64,000 nt of DNA from Sporobacter sp963663605 (lineage in GTDB: Bacteria > Bacillota > Clostridia > Oscillospirales > Oscillospiraceae). Both the position numbers and the translations under genes were made by a program. The stretch is taken from NCBI GenBank assembly GCA_963663605.2, contig CAXXVF010000002.1:868001-932000 (forward strand), given 5' to 3'. The notes under the pieces were generated by a model. The model had not been told where the DNA came from. It did not search any database and was given only the letters and a program-made list of their open reading frames with translations. Each line of letters begins with the position of its first letter. The stretch's first letter is position 1. Positions 1-8,233 of the stretch are shown piece by piece.

Positions 1-901
1 CGTCGAACGTCGCGCCGAATATGATGTTGGCTTCCGGATGCGCCGCCTCCTGGACGAGACTGGCCGCTGCTTCCACGTCCTCGAGTCCGATATCCAGTGA
101 ACCCGTGATATTGACCAGCACGCCCTTCGCGCCGTCTATGGACGTCTCCATCAAGGGACTGGCCACAGCCTGTTTGGCCGCTTCCTCGGCCTTGTTCTTG
201 CCCGCTGCGTGTCCGACGCCCATATGCGCAAAGCCCGCGTCTTTCATGATGGTGGTTATATCCGCAAAGTCGAGATTGATAAACCCGGTATTTTTGATAA
301 GCTCCGAAATGCTGACGACAGCCTGCCGCAGGACATCGTCTGCGATGGCAAACGCGTTGGCGAACGTCAGCTTCTGATCTGTCGCGAATTTCAGGCGGTC
401 ATTGGGGATGATGAGAAGCGAATCGACTTTTCCCAGGAGGCTTTTGATGCCTTCCTCGGCCTGAGCCATACGCCGTTTACCCTCAAAACTGAACGGTTTT
501 GTGACAACGCCTACCGTAAGTATGCCTGCTTCTCTTGCGATATCCGCCACGATCGGCGACGCGCCGGTTCCCGTACCGCCGCCCATGCCGCTGGCGATAA
601 AGACCATGTCGGTATCCTCGACCGCTTTGGCGATATTGTTGCGGCTTTCCTCGGCCGCTTTTTTGCCGACCTCGGGATTGGACCCCGCCCCCTGTCCGTG
701 CGTCAGTTTCTCGCCTATCTGTATCTTCAGATCCGCGTTGGAAACGCCGAGCGCGGGCTTGTCCGTATTGATTGCAAGGAAGTCAACACCCTGTGTACCG
801 GCTTCTATCATCCTGTTGACGACATTGTTGCCTGCTCCGCCGATACCGGCGACCTTGATCACAACGACGTTATCCGGACCGCTTTCGAGTGAAAACGACA
901 T
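1..901 (-). CDS. ftsZ: Cell division protein FtsZ (partial, C-terminus outside window)
   Basis: Tubulin-like GTPase that polymerises into the cytokinetic Z-ring. The first 300 codons are present. The protein starts MSFSLESGPDNVVVIKVAGI, then GGAGNN, the tubulin signature SGMGGGTGTGAS (about 566-600) and, at the window edge, ANIIFGATFD. The ATG at 901 was chosen because AGGAGG lies 8 nt upstream; an ATG at 906 is out of frame. It is separated from ftsQ by 213 bp that contain its own promoter, so it can be transcribed independently of the dcw operon. No ftsA lies between ftsQ and ftsZ, unlike in Bacillus. Identification is certain; only the C-terminal linker and tail are missing from view. Confidence 0.97.
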   Translation of the reverse strand, partial: MSFSLESGPDNVVVIKVAGIGGAGNNVVNRMIEAGTQGVDFLAINTDKPALGVSNADLKIQIGEKLTHGQGAGSNPEVGKKAAEESRNNIAKAVEDTDMVFIASGMGGGTGTGASPIVADIAREAGILTVGVVTKPFSFEGKRRMAQAEEGIKSLLGKVDSLLIIPNDRLKFATDQKLTFANAFAIADDVLRQAVVSISELIKNTGFINLDFADITTIMKDAGFAHMGVGHAAGKNKAEEAAKQAVASPLMETSIDGAKGVLVNITGSLDIGLEDVEAAASLVQEAAHPEANIIFGATFD

Positions 902-1013
902 ATCATGATCCTCCTGTATACGAATTATGCTTTTCAGCATGGAATATGCTTCGTCAAGTATAGCATTACCAGAAAGTTAATAAACTTCATACGTTAATTT
1001 AATATTCCTGCAT

Positions 1014-1042
1014 ATTTTATAACGATTTTGCATTCAGGTCAA
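1014..1042 (-). promoter_or_regulatory. Putative sigma-A promoter of ftsZ
   Basis: On the minus strand there is TTGACC (1037-1042), a 17-bp spacer and TAAAAT (1014-1019), about 113 bp upstream of the ftsZ start, in an AT-rich gap. Spacing is ideal. Seen in sequence; activity is inferred. Confidence 0.6.
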
Positions 1043-1114
1043 TAGTTCACATAATATTAATGCATTTTTTGGGTTATTATTATGGTTTATTCCCACAAAT
1101 ACGATGATTTCATA

Positions 1115-1867
1115 TTATTCAGGCGGTATATAACGGAACGTACCCACTTCGGACACATCGATGCGCCCCTCATCGGTATCCTCCAGCTTCGCAACGCCGC
1201 TTAGAAGAAGGGCAAGCTTTTTGTCGGCCTCCTCTCCGCTGCCCAGCGTCACGGTAAACCGCTCCATGTAATCAAACTTGATGTTTGCGATATTCGATAC
1301 GTCCAGCATCGTCACCATATCGGTTATACCGGCGCTCTCGATTGCGTAGAGCACATCGGTCAGGTATTTGAACTTTGTCTGCTCGCCGGAGTCGACGACG
1401 ATTGTCTCTCCGATCCCCAGCGCGGCGATCGTCAGCCCGGTGATCTGGATCTTATCTGCAGCGCCCAGATTATCCGTTTTCTCCAGCACGCGCGCCGCCT
1501 GGTCCATTACCCACCATTCGCTGTCGTATCGGATGACGGCCATGGCCCGGCTTTCAACGACCGTGATCTTGACGGTGTCCGGCATCTCTTTTTCAACGAC
1601 GACCTCGCTTAAATACGGCAGCTTTGAACGTATCGTCCGGGCGGTGTTGTTATTGTCGATAAAGAACAGATTGTCCCCGGTCTTTATGCCCGAAACGGAC
1701 AGGATCTGCTCCACGGTATACCTTTCCGCGCCCGTCACCTCGATCGCCGCCACGCGGAAAAAAACACTCACCCCGAAGATGGCGACGATAACGATCAGAA
1801 GCAGGGCTATGGGCGTATAGATGACCGCGCCGCGCCGGCGCCGTCTCGTTTTTTTATCTTTTGTCAA
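1115..1867 (-). CDS. ftsQ: Cell division protein FtsQ/DivIB
   Basis: Bitopic membrane protein of the divisome, partner of FtsL and DivIC/FtsB, acting at the septum. A basic cytoplasmic tail (TRRRRRG) precedes one membrane helix (about residues 15-38). A POTRA-type domain starting near VAAIEVTGAERYTVEQI follows, then the FtsQ/DivIB extracytoplasmic domain. Length (about 250 aa) fits DivIB. A GTG at 1876 overlaps the Shine-Dalgarno AAGGAG, so the TTG at 1867, 8 nt after it, is the better start. It lies downstream of murA in the same orientation, as in many Clostridia. Confidence 0.9.
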   Translation of the reverse strand: MTKDKKTRRRRRGAVIYTPIALLLIVIVAIFGVSVFFRVAAIEVTGAERYTVEQILSVSGIKTGDNLFFIDNNNTARTIRSKLPYLSEVVVEKEMPDTVKITVVESRAMAVIRYDSEWWVMDQAARVLEKTDNLGAADKIQITGLTIAALGIGETIVVDSGEQTKFKYLTDVLYAIESAGITDMVTMLDVSNIANIKFDYMERFTVTLGSGEEADKKLALLLSGVAKLEDTDEGRIDVSEVGTFRYIPPE

Positions 1868-1912
1868 AAGCCGCACTCCTTAAAACCCGTATCCATCTTC
1901 CTGGACAGTGTT

Positions 1913-3166
1913 TCAATCTATTCTCTTAACGTCCGCGCCGAGCGATTTCAGAACGCCGGCGATATCGTCGTATCCCCTGTCGATATGCGCGAGGCCGGAT
2001 ATTTCCGTCGTGCCTTCCGCGCCCAGAGCCGCCGCGACGAGCGATGCGCCGCCGCGTAAATCGGTTGCCGTAATCGGGGCCCCGCACAGCTTTTTTACGC
2101 CGCTGACAATAGCCACGCGCCCCTCCGTTTTGATGTCCGCGCCCATGCGCTGAAGCTCCGCGATATGCCGGAACCTGTTTTCAAAAATGTTTTCGACAAA
2201 TACCGTCGTCCCTTCCGCCGTGAGGCTCGCCGCCATGACGGGCGGCTGCGCGTCGGTCGGAAACCCGGGATACGGTTTCGTAATGATGGGCCGCACGGCC
2301 TTTCGGGGCTTCTCGGACCGGACCAGGATCGTATCCTTTCCCGTCTTGATATCGCAGCCCATTTCCGTGAGCACGTCCGTCACCGTCACGACATGCCCCG
2401 GACATACGCGCCGGAGCTCTATCTCCCCGCCCGCCGCTGCCGCGCAGGCCATATACGTCGCCGCTACGATACGGTCCGGGATCACCCAGTGTTCCGTACT
2501 CGTTTTCGGCGCGGCGCCTTCAATGGTCACGCTGGACGTACCCGCGCCGTGCACATTGACGCCCAGGCGGCGCAGATAACTCTGCAGGTCCCATATCTCC
2601 GGCTCGCAGGCGGCGTTCGTGATGATCGTCGTCCCTTTGCATTTCGAAGCGGCCAGCATCGCGTTCTCCGTGGCACCGACGCTTGGAAACGCCAGATTGA
2701 TCCGGCAGCCTTTGAGCTCTTTGGCCCGGCATGTTATTTTTCCGCCCTCCTCGGATATCTCCGCACCCATAGAGCGCAGCGCCGACAAATGCAGGTCTAT
2801 CGGCCTCGGGCCCAGCTCGCAGCCGCCGGGCATGGACAAAACAGCCTCGCCGAGCCGCGCCAGAATGGCGCCGAGAAAAATGACGGACGAGCGCATTTCC
2901 CGCATCAGCTCATGCGGTATATCGCTGCGCCTGAGCGCCTTTGTGTCAATGCAGACTTTTTCTCCTTCCCGCGAAACGGAACATCCCAGATAAGTCAATA
3001 TCCGTATGGCGGCATCAACATCGCTCAGGTCCGGACAATTATGTATCACGGTCTCCCCGCTTGCCAGAAGCGACGCTGCCAGGATCGGCAAAACGCTGTT
3101 TTTTGCCCCATGCACGGAAACGCTGCCGTGAAGGCGCTTCCCGCCTTCGATCTGTATAAAGCTCAT
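1913..3166 (-). CDS. murA: UDP-N-acetylglucosamine 1-carboxyvinyltransferase MurA
   Basis: Cytoplasmic enzyme that transfers enolpyruvate from PEP to UDP-GlcNAc, the first committed step of peptidoglycan synthesis and the target of fosfomycin. The protein (417 aa) opens with HGAKNSVLPILAASLL, typical of MurA. It keeps the loop Cys in PGGCELGPRPIDLH, the residue alkylated by fosfomycin, so it is predicted sensitive rather than the Asp variant. The ATG at 3166 follows GGGGG by 8 nt and is preferred over an upstream TTG at 3172. It lies within the dcw operon between murG and ftsQ. A second MurA, common in Firmicutes, is not in this window. Confidence 0.97.
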   Translation of the reverse strand: MSFIQIEGGKRLHGSVSVHGAKNSVLPILAASLLASGETVIHNCPDLSDVDAAIRILTYLGCSVSREGEKVCIDTKALRRSDIPHELMREMRSSVIFLGAILARLGEAVLSMPGGCELGPRPIDLHLSALRSMGAEISEEGGKITCRAKELKGCRINLAFPSVGATENAMLAASKCKGTTIITNAACEPEIWDLQSYLRRLGVNVHGAGTSSVTIEGAAPKTSTEHWVIPDRIVAATYMACAAAAGGEIELRRVCPGHVVTVTDVLTEMGCDIKTGKDTILVRSEKPRKAVRPIITKPYPGFPTDAQPPVMAASLTAEGTTVFVENIFENRFRHIAELQRMGADIKTEGRVAIVSGVKKLCGAPITATDLRGGASLVAAALGAEGTTEISGLAHIDRGYDDIAGVLKSLGADVKRID

Positions 3167-3237
3167 AATCAACCCCCGAAAACAGCAAAAATATTCGTAC
3201 GCCGTATACTATGTCCAGAGGCTGTCTAAAGTTAATC

Positions 3238-4356
3238 TCACATATTCAATATAAGCTTCACGATCCGGTCGGCCGCGTCCCGGACGCCCGAGCCTTTCAT
3301 CGCGTCCGACATGAAGGCAAGCAGCGTCCTGTCCCCTAGCAGCTTTTCGACCGTCTTATAGAGCATTTCTCCCGTGCAGTCCTGCTCCCGCACCATGAGC
3401 GCGCCGCCTGCGTTTTCAAGCAGGAGCGCGTTTTTTTCCTGATGATTGTTTGTAACAAAGGGAGACGGCACAAAAACGGCCGGCCGTCCCATAAACGTCA
3501 GTTCCGCGACCGTCGAAGCGCCCGCCCGGCACAACACGAGATCCGCTGCCGCCATTACGGCCGGCATGTCGTCGATATATGTGCGGATATCCGTCCATCG
3601 CGGCAGCGCATAACCCGTCGCGTGTCCGCTGATCTTTTTTTTCATCTGCGCCGTCGTTTCCGGACTTATGCCGGTGGCGTGTATATGATTGAACAGCTTG
3701 CTTTCCAGATTGAACCGGATGAAATCGGCCGCAATTTCGTTCATATGCTCCGCGCCGAGTGATCCCCAGAAGGATACGACGAGCGGCCGTCCGTCGATGC
3801 CGAGCATCATGCGCGCCGTGTCCTTGTCCCATAGATGGAAATCGCCCCGTATCGGCGTCCCGGTAAAAACGACTTTTTCGGGCTCGCGGTACAGGCCCTC
3901 GGTATCGGGAAACGCCACAAGCACCTTGTCCACGATCCCCGACAGCAGCTTCGTTGTCAGGCCGGGCACGGCGTTGGATTCATGGATAAATGTCGGCAGG
4001 CCCATGCGCACCGCCGTTTTGAGCACCGGATAACACACATATCCGCCGGTGCCGATTGCGACATCCGGCTTGAAAGCTTCAATTATACCGGACGCCTGCG
4101 CGCCGGCTTTCGCGAGGCCGGATACTGTTTTTATGTTCCGAATGATATTTTTAGGCCGTATGCTTCGTTCTATACCGCTGACACGGATGTTTTTAAGCGT
4201 ATAACCGGCTTCCGGGATAAGCTTTTTCTCCATGCGCCTGCCCGAACCGATAAAGAGCATTTCCGCGTCCGGCAGGTATCGCCGGAATGCATCCGCCAGA
4301 GCCAGCGCCGGATTTATATGTCCGGCCGTTCCGCCGCATGTGAATAGTATCTTCAT
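3238..4356 (-). CDS. murG: UDP-GlcNAc:lipid I N-acetylglucosaminyltransferase MurG
   Basis: Peripheral membrane GT-B glycosyltransferase that converts lipid I to lipid II at the inner face of the membrane. The N-terminal glycine-rich loop CGGTAGHINPALALA, the HESNAVPG motif and the C-terminal donor-site segment CRAGASTVAELTFMGRPAVFVP are all present. Length (372 aa) is normal. The start has GGGAGG 7 nt upstream. It lies between ftsW and murA in the dcw cluster. Confidence 0.97.
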   Translation of the reverse strand: MKILFTCGGTAGHINPALALADAFRRYLPDAEMLFIGSGRRMEKKLIPEAGYTLKNIRVSGIERSIRPKNIIRNIKTVSGLAKAGAQASGIIEAFKPDVAIGTGGYVCYPVLKTAVRMGLPTFIHESNAVPGLTTKLLSGIVDKVLVAFPDTEGLYREPEKVVFTGTPIRGDFHLWDKDTARMMLGIDGRPLVVSFWGSLGAEHMNEIAADFIRFNLESKLFNHIHATGISPETTAQMKKKISGHATGYALPRWTDIRTYIDDMPAVMAAADLVLCRAGASTVAELTFMGRPAVFVPSPFVTNNHQEKNALLLENAGGALMVREQDCTGEMLYKTVEKLLGDRTLLAFMSDAMKGSGVRDAADRIVKLILNM

Positions 4357-4400
4357 GGTTTTGCCTCCCAGGCAATTATATCAGATGCGGCGAATATGGG

Positions 4401-5600
4401 CTACCCCGCTTTTGCTATAGGTATATCCCGCGAGACGGACAGTATAATCCCCATCTCGACCAGCTGTATCCAAAGCGCCGTCCCGCCGGCGCTGAAAAAC
4501 GGCAGCGAAATGCCCGTTGACGGCAGCAGGTTCGTCACGACGGCAACATTCAAAAAAACCTGGAGCGCCAAAAGGCTCGTCAGTCCCGTTACGACAAGCG
4601 AACTGAACCGGTCCTTCGCGTGGAGCGCCAGCCAGAACCCGCGGATTATGAGTAGCGCGAACAGCATCAGTATGAGCACGGCCCCGATATAACCCAGCTC
4701 CTCGCACACGACGGAGAATATGTAGTCGTTGTGCTCCTCGGGCAGATACAGGTACTTCTGCCGGCTCTGCCCCAGGCCGAGGCCGAAAAGTCCGCCGGAA
4801 CCGATCGCGTACAGCGACTGCAGGATCTGATAACCGTTGTCGCCCGGGTCCTCCTCCGGATGCTGCCAGGCCGTCACGCGTTCTGCGGCGTAATCCAGCT
4901 GCGTCAGCGTCACATACGCAACGGCCGCTATTAATATAAGCGCCACGGCGAACCAGCGCATGCGCGTCCCGCCGGCGAACATCATGATCCCGGCGATCAT
5001 GACAACGATAACGGAGGCCGACAGATGCGGCTCCAGATACAAGAGGCCGACGACGAGCACGACGACGAGCACGAACGGCGCGACGCCGAACTTGAACGTC
5101 TTCATTTTGTCTTTATAAACGCAGATCATATTCGCAAACAGCAATACCTCCGCGAGCTTGACGATCTCCGACGGCTGAAACGTCGTAAACCCCAGAGACA
5201 GCCAGCGGCGCGCCCCGTTGCGCACCTCTCCGACAAACGGCACGGCGGCTAAAAGCAGCAGCGCAATGATGAATATCGGCAGCGCCATACGCATATAAAC
5301 GGACAGCCGGATCCGTGAAACGACCAGCATCAGCACGACGCCGGTCACGGCATAGACCGTCTGGGAGGAAAAATATTGCATCGGGTCGCCGGACGTATAG
5401 TATGAGCGCGCGAAGCTCGCCGACAGGACCATGACGACGCCGATGGTTAAAAGCAACAGCGTCAGCGATAAAAACGGCAGATCGACGCTGGCCCTCTTAC
5501 TGGCTTTTTCCGCCCGGTAATCGCCCAGCTGCCTTGTTCCGATATCGAGTCTTTGTGTTCCGACTGCCGTAGCTGCCAGACCGGCCTGATATGTTTTCAT
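4401..5600 (-). CDS. ftsW: SEDS-family peptidoglycan glycosyltransferase FtsW
   Basis: Polytopic membrane protein (399 aa, about ten helices) that polymerises lipid II at the septum together with its class B PBP partner. SEDS hallmarks are seen: FTTFQPSEIVKLAEVLLFAN, a GNGYQILQSLYAIGSGGLFG-type loop (here DNGYQILQSLYAIGSGGLFG), and NLLPSTGISLPFFSAGGTAL near the end. The gene follows mraY directly; murD, which often sits between them, is absent. Its partner PBP is encoded upstream in the same operon. A RodA or SpoVE role cannot be excluded by sequence, but the dcw position favours FtsW. Confidence 0.93.
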   Translation of the reverse strand: MKTYQAGLAATAVGTQRLDIGTRQLGDYRAEKASKRASVDLPFLSLTLLLLTIGVVMVLSASFARSYYTSGDPMQYFSSQTVYAVTGVVLMLVVSRIRLSVYMRMALPIFIIALLLLAAVPFVGEVRNGARRWLSLGFTTFQPSEIVKLAEVLLFANMICVYKDKMKTFKFGVAPFVLVVVLVVGLLYLEPHLSASVIVVMIAGIMMFAGGTRMRWFAVALILIAAVAYVTLTQLDYAAERVTAWQHPEEDPGDNGYQILQSLYAIGSGGLFGLGLGQSRQKYLYLPEEHNDYIFSVVCEELGYIGAVLILMLFALLIIRGFWLALHAKDRFSSLVVTGLTSLLALQVFLNVAVVTNLLPSTGISLPFFSAGGTALWIQLVEMGIILSVSRDIPIAKAG

Positions 5601-5636
5601 ACTGCTTCCCTTTCTCCGGCGAGAAACCCCTGCGTA

Positions 5637-6629
5637 TTAAATGCCAAACCTTGAACTGACCGAAAAAAACGAAATTACCGCGAATACCGCCGAAATAAAC
5701 GTGAACACAAAAAACAGCTTGTATTCGCTCCAGCCGCACATCTCCAAATGGTGATGCAGCGGCGCCATTTTGAATGCCCTTTTACCTTTTGTCAGCTTGA
5801 AATATACGATCTGAATGATATCCGAGAGCGTTTCTACAATGTAAATAATACCGAGCGGTATCAGAATAAGCGGTATATCCAGCGCAAACGCCATCGCGCA
5901 TACGGCGCCGCCTAAAAACAGCGAGCCGGTATCGCCCATGAATACCCGCGCGGGATGGAAGTTGAATAACAAAAAACCGATCAGCCCGCCGCACAACGCC
6001 GCCGCGAATATGTCCAGGGTTACATACCCCCAAACAAACGCCACAGCCATATAGCACACGGCGACCGGCACGGACACGCCGGTCACGAGCCCGTCCACAC
6101 CGTCCGTTATATTAACCGCGTTGACGGTGCCAACTATTATTACTGCCGCCAGTATGAAGTAGGCCGGTTCTGAAATCGGTATGGTGGTATTGAAAAACGG
6201 TATATAAAGGTTGGGTGTCAAATAACCGGTCAGACGCATCAGAAGCACAAACACGATGGCCGCCGCTGTCTGAAGCAGGATTTTCTGCAGCGCGGTCAGG
6301 CCGAGGTTTCGCTTCTTGACGAGCTTCTGGTAGTCGTCCAGAAAACCGATGAAGCCAAAAATCAGCGCGAACGCCAGAACGTATATATGCCCGAATTCGC
6401 CGCGGCGCATCTCGTCGAATCCGATGACGAGGCATGCGGCGGTAATGCCGATAATGAACATCAGGCCGCCCATCGTCGGCGTCCCCTGCTTGCTTCGGTG
6501 CCAGACCGGCCCGTCCTTGCGTATGGATTGTCCGGCCTTCTTTTTTCTCAGCAGCGGCACCAGAACAAGCCCCGCTATGGCCGTAGCGCCAAGCGATAGC
6601 AGGAACGCTGACAAAAGCCTCAAAAACAT
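5637..6629 (-). CDS. mraY: Phospho-N-acetylmuramoyl-pentapeptide-transferase MraY
   Basis: Membrane enzyme that joins UDP-MurNAc-pentapeptide to undecaprenyl phosphate, forming lipid I. The multi-helix protein contains the TPTMGGLMFI segment, the FLDDYQKL Asp-rich motif, NITDGVDGL, and the terminal MAPLHHHLEMCGW histidine motif, all characteristic. The ATG at 6629 with GAGAGGGA about 5 nt upstream is preferred to a TTG at 6644. It follows murE without an intervening murF. Confidence 0.97.
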   Translation of the reverse strand: MFLRLLSAFLLSLGATAIAGLVLVPLLRKKKAGQSIRKDGPVWHRSKQGTPTMGGLMFIIGITAACLVIGFDEMRRGEFGHIYVLAFALIFGFIGFLDDYQKLVKKRNLGLTALQKILLQTAAAIVFVLLMRLTGYLTPNLYIPFFNTTIPISEPAYFILAAVIIVGTVNAVNITDGVDGLVTGVSVPVAVCYMAVAFVWGYVTLDIFAAALCGGLIGFLLFNFHPARVFMGDTGSLFLGGAVCAMAFALDIPLILIPLGIIYIVETLSDIIQIVYFKLTKGKRAFKMAPLHHHLEMCGWSEYKLFFVFTFISAVFAVISFFSVSSRFGI

Positions 6630-6701
6630 AAAGTTCCCTCTCAAATCTATTATCCCGCGCGTTTTGCCGGCAGCTCCGGTTTAAGCAGCGCGCCTCATTA
6701 T

Positions 6702-8147
6702 TTATTCAGCGGACAAAAACGCACCGACAATCTCCCGTTCATCGAAAGGGAATTTTTCCTTCCCGACGATCTGATATGTCTCGTGTCCCTTCCCCGCTAA
6801 GATAATAATATCGTTTGCGCGCGCGTTTTTAAGCGCCCATCCGATGGCCTCTTTCCTGTTCTCTATGACAATATATGGCGTTTTCGTCCCCTGCATGCCC
6901 GCCAATATATCCTCTATGATTTTGCCCGGCGCCTCTGTCCTCGGATTGTCGGACGTCACGATGACAAAATCGGAAAGCTCCGCCGCGATTTTTCCCATGA
7001 GCGGCCTTTTGGCCTTGTCCCGGTCGCCGCCGCAGCCAAAAAGCGTCACGACGCGCCCCGATTCCAGCTCTTTGAAGGTACGGATAATGTTTTCAAGCGC
7101 ATAAGGTTTGTGCGCGTAGTCGATGATCACGGTGAAATCGCGGTCCGTCGGCACGACCTCTATCCGGCCCTTAATGCCGCCGCAGCTGCCCAGCGCAGCG
7201 GCTATATCCTCTATCTCAAAGCCGAGCGCCAGCCCCGCCGCGGCAGCCGCGAGCGCGTTATAGACGGTGAACATGGCCGGGATGCCGAGCTCGATCTTCT
7301 GCAGCTTCTCCATTGTCAGCGCGCAGAATTCCACCCGGTCTGAGAAGACGCGTATGCGTTTGGCCACAAGGTCGGCCGCGTCGTTTTCAGCCGAAAACGT
7401 CGTGACCGGGCATTCGGCCGCATCTGTCATAATTTTTGCGTAATCGTCGTCCAAATTGATGACGGCATTGTCGGACTGCGCGAATATACGCGCCTTGGCG
7501 GCGGCATACGCGTCCATCGTTTTATGAAAATCAAGGTGCTCGTGCGTCAGGTTCGTAAAGACGGCGGCCGAAAAGCGCAGGCCGTGTACGCGCTCGAGCA
7601 TAAGCGCGTGTGAGCTGACTTCCATGACGGCCCATTTACAGCCGTCGTCGACCATCTCGCGCAGCATTTTCTGCAAATCGTACGATTCCGGCGTCGTCCG
7701 GGAAGCTTCCATGACCCTGCCGCCGAATTCGATGCTGTTCGTTCCGATAAGCCCGACTTTTTCGCCCGAGCATTTTTCTATCATAGTTTTAATAAGCGTC
7801 GTCGTCGTCGTTTTGCCGTTGGTGCCGGTCACGCCGACGAGCTTAAGCTTTAACGCCGGGTCGTCAAACCAGTTGGCGGAAACCACGGCCAGCGCGCGCC
7901 GGGTATCGCCGGTCAGGACATACGGGATATCCCCGGCCGGTTTTTCTTCACAAAGAACGCATGCAGCGCCGTTTTTCACCGCCGCGCCGATGTATTTGTG
8001 TCCGTCCGTTTCGTAACCCCTGACGGCGACGAAAAGGTCGCCTTCGGCAGTCTTCCTTGAATCATAGCTGACGCCTTTGATCTCAAGCGCCGGGTCCGCG
8101 CTTGATTCCTTTATTTGTATTCCTTTGAGCAAATCAGCAAGCTTCAT
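6702..8147 (-). CDS. murE: UDP-MurNAc-tripeptide synthetase MurE (meso-diaminopimelate type)
   Basis: Cytoplasmic ATP-dependent Mur ligase that adds the third residue of the stem peptide. The P-loop GTNGKTTTTTLIKTM and the central ligase domain are present. The C-terminal DNPRTEAPGKI carries the DNPR signature of meso-diaminopimelate-adding enzymes rather than the lysine type, so the organism probably has A1-gamma peptidoglycan. Length (481 aa) is normal. The start has GGGGGG 6 nt upstream. The next Mur ligase gene, murF, is not adjacent, which is unusual for the cluster. Confidence 0.96.
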   Translation of the reverse strand: MKLADLLKGIQIKESSADPALEIKGVSYDSRKTAEGDLFVAVRGYETDGHKYIGAAVKNGAACVLCEEKPAGDIPYVLTGDTRRALAVVSANWFDDPALKLKLVGVTGTNGKTTTTTLIKTMIEKCSGEKVGLIGTNSIEFGGRVMEASRTTPESYDLQKMLREMVDDGCKWAVMEVSSHALMLERVHGLRFSAAVFTNLTHEHLDFHKTMDAYAAAKARIFAQSDNAVINLDDDYAKIMTDAAECPVTTFSAENDAADLVAKRIRVFSDRVEFCALTMEKLQKIELGIPAMFTVYNALAAAAAGLALGFEIEDIAAALGSCGGIKGRIEVVPTDRDFTVIIDYAHKPYALENIIRTFKELESGRVVTLFGCGGDRDKAKRPLMGKIAAELSDFVIVTSDNPRTEAPGKIIEDILAGMQGTKTPYIVIENRKEAIGWALKNARANDIIILAGKGHETYQIVGKEKFPFDEREIVGAFLSAE

Positions 8148-8233
8148 GGCTTACCCCCCGGTCCGCTTTTGCATTTTTTTGGAACTTTTCTTCCTATATA
8201 TAATCAGGCGTCCGATGCTTCATGTATGTACGC

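Noticed and set aside
2165..3229. Long open frame antisense to murA
   Set aside because: Composition is that of a GC-rich shadow; murA on the other strand is unambiguous.
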